NCBI RefSeq assembly: GCF_900156255.1
Contig: NZ_FTMK01000002.1
Span: 62,001 to 126,000 of the forward strand
Length of the DNA: 64,000 bases
Direction: 5' to 3'
Origin: Paracoccus thiocyanatus
Lineage (GTDB): Bacteria > Pseudomonadota > Alphaproteobacteria > Rhodobacterales > Rhodobacteraceae
The first letter of the stretch is position 1. Every line of letters starts with the position of its first letter. The notes under the pieces are model-generated. The model was not told the origin of the DNA and did no database searches. It saw only the letters and a list, made by a program, of their open reading frames with translations. Positions 62,571 to 64,000 of the stretch are shown one piece after another. Made by a program: the position numbers and the translations under genes.

Positions 62571-63956
62571 TCATCCCAGCGCCGCCAGGATGCGCGCCCA
62601 GCTTCGCGCGCCCTTGGCAAAGCTCGCGAGGTCGTATTTCTCGTTCGGGGAATGGATGCGGTCGTCGTCGCGGGCAAAGCCGATCAGCATGCTGTCCATG
62701 CCCAGGATTTCCTTGAAATCCCCGGCAATGGGGATCGAGCCGCCGGCGCCGATATAGGCCGCCTCGCGTCCCCATTCCTGGCTTAGCGCCGCCTTGGCCG
62801 CGGCAAAGGCCGGGTCCGCGACATCCATGCGGCTGGCCGGGCTTGCGCCATGGTCGTGGAACTCGACCGTGCAATCGGCGGGCAGGGCGGCGCGGACATG
62901 GGCGCGGAACGCCGCGCGGATGCGGGCGGGGTCCTGCGTCCCGGTCAGGCGGAAGCTGACCTTGGCGCGGGCCTCGGCCGGCAGGACGGTCTTGAAGCCT
63001 TCGCCGGTATAGCCGCCGGTGATGCCGTTGATCTCGAATGTGGGGCGGTTCCAGACCATCTCCAGCCCGGTGCGGCCGGTCTCGCCGACCGGATGCTTCA
63101 GCCCGACATGCGACAGGAACCCGGCCGGATCGAAGCCGAGCGCGTCCCAGTCGGCGCGCAATTCCGGCGAAAGGTCCTCGACGCCGTCGTAAAAGCCGGG
63201 CAGGGTCACGCGGCCGCTGGCATCCTTGATGGTGGCAAGCGCGTTGACCAGGATCTGGAGCGGGTTCGCCGCCAGCCCGCCGAAACTGCCCGAATGCAGG
63301 TCGCGGTCGGCGGCGCGGATCACGATCTCCTCGCCGCAAAGCCCGCGCAGCTGGGTGGTGATGGCCGGGCGGCCGTCGGCATAAAGCCCGGTGTCGCAGA
63401 TCAGGGCGATGCCGGCGCGCAGCTCATCGGCATTCTCGCGCAGAAAGGGGCGCAGGCTGGGCGAGCCGGATTCCTCCTCGCCCTCGAACAGCAGCACCAG
63501 GTCGGTGGGCAGCGCGCCATGCACCGCCTTCCAGGCGCGCACCGCCTCGACGAATGTCATAAGCTGGCCCTTGTCGTCCGAAGCGCCGCGGCCGCGGATC
63601 ACCTTGCCCTGGGGCGTGTCCTCGACCTGCGGCTCGAAGGGCGGGCGCTGCCACAGGTCCAGCGGATCGACCGGCTGCACGTCGTAATGGCCGTAAAACA
63701 GCGCCGGCCGCCTGTCCCCCTTGGGCGAATGGGCAACGACCATCGGGTGGCCGGGCGTGTCCCGGACCGATGCCTGGAAGCCCAGCGACACCAGTTCCGC
63801 GCAAAGCCAGTCCGCGGCCCGCCGCACCTCGGCCGCATAGGCCGGGTCGGTCGAAACCGAGGGGATGCGCAGGAATTCCATCAGCCGGTCCAGCGCGTCC
63901 GGCAGCCCTTCGTCCAGCGTTGCAAGCACTTCGCCAAGTCTGGATTGATCGGTCAT
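62571..63956 (-). CDS. M20 family metallopeptidase (dipeptidase)
   Basis: A 461-residue metallopeptidase that probably cleaves dipeptides or N-acylated amino acids. Metal-binding residues are visible: H90-x-D92 (HYDVQ), D127 in GASDDKG, the Glu pair at E160-E161 in LFEGEEESG, and others downstream. An inserted dimerisation domain is expected at about residues 210-370. The ATG at 63956 has no strong ribosome binding site visible in the remaining 44 bases of the window. Convergent with carD; no operon partner is seen. Confidence 0.9.
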   Translation of the reverse strand: MTDQSRLGEVLATLDEGLPDALDRLMEFLRIPSVSTDPAYAAEVRRAADWLCAELVSLGFQASVRDTPGHPMVVAHSPKGDRRPALFYGHYDVQPVDPLDLWQRPPFEPQVEDTPQGKVIRGRGASDDKGQLMTFVEAVRAWKAVHGALPTDLVLLFEGEEESGSPSLRPFLRENADELRAGIALICDTGLYADGRPAITTQLRGLCGEEIVIRAADRDLHSGSFGGLAANPLQILVNALATIKDASGRVTLPGFYDGVEDLSPELRADWDALGFDPAGFLSHVGLKHPVGETGRTGLEMVWNRPTFEINGITGGYTGEGFKTVLPAEARAKVSFRLTGTQDPARIRAAFRAHVRAALPADCTVEFHDHGASPASRMDVADPAFAAAKAALSQEWGREAAYIGAGGSIPIAGDFKEILGMDSMLIGFARDDDRIHSPNEKYDLASFAKGARSWARILAALG

Positions 63957-64000
63957 CCTTAACCTTTCCTGATTGATTTTATCAGAGAAAATGCGGCCTT

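Overview
The window reads as a chromosomal piece of a Rhodobacterales alphaproteobacterium, most likely Paracoccus or a close relative. The reasons are very high GC, Paracoccus-type phaA/phaB genes, a long-chain polyprenyl diphosphate synthase of the ubiquinone-10 type, CarD, the argH-lipoprotein-DUF2834-lysA chain, and a GC-rich palindromic extragenic element that resembles ones I recall from this order. There are no tRNA or rRNA genes, insertion sequences, prophage genes or CRISPR arrays that I can recognise. Coding density is high and most genes sit in tightly overlapping operons.

Layout. 1-10 kb: the N-terminal 558 residues of a PrtD-type secretion ABC protein, MlaA and MlaC for outer-membrane lipid transport, a class A penicillin-binding protein whose frame is broken near its 5' end, AmtB, a polyprenyl diphosphate synthase, and small proteins (DUF2007, a TrmN6-like methyltransferase, a YdcH-like protein). 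10-17 kb: phaB and phaA, an EAL protein, tag, a TlpA-like thioredoxin, argH, a small lipoprotein, DUF2834 and lysA. 17-27 kb: a TIGR02302 membrane protein, a zinc-ribbon membrane protein divergent from ftsE-ftsX-plsC, an ABC-2 exporter pair, two small exported proteins and rimO. 27-34.5 kb: a sulfotransferase, ettA, an intact GT61-like glycosyltransferase, a second GT61-like gene interrupted by one in-frame TAA, then a GntR regulator with acuI.

The most unusual region is 34.5-53.7 kb, a divergent catabolic locus. Leftward, eleven genes run with overlaps or very short gaps from 47074 to 34567: two CoA-transferase subunits, a family III CoA-transferase, a D-2-hydroxyacid dehydrogenase, a class II aldolase, an FGGY kinase, a ThDP enzyme, a BisC-type molybdoenzyme, an AhpD-like protein, a rhodanese and an acyl-CoA ligase. 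Rightward run a polyamine-type ABC transporter (ATPase, one fused double permease, binding protein), an IclR regulator and an aldehyde dehydrogenase. Between them, two identical 17-bp palindromes sit at the same spacing downstream of two predicted divergent promoters. I read this as an IclR-controlled uptake and degradation pathway for a substrate I cannot name.

53.8-64 kb returns to core genes: pepF, a lysophospholipase-like hydrolase, an SCP2 protein, a TPR protein, a SUV3-like helicase overlapping an Hsp15-like S4 protein, the seven-iron ferredoxin fdxA, carD behind a long leader with a good sigma-70 promoter, and an M20 peptidase.
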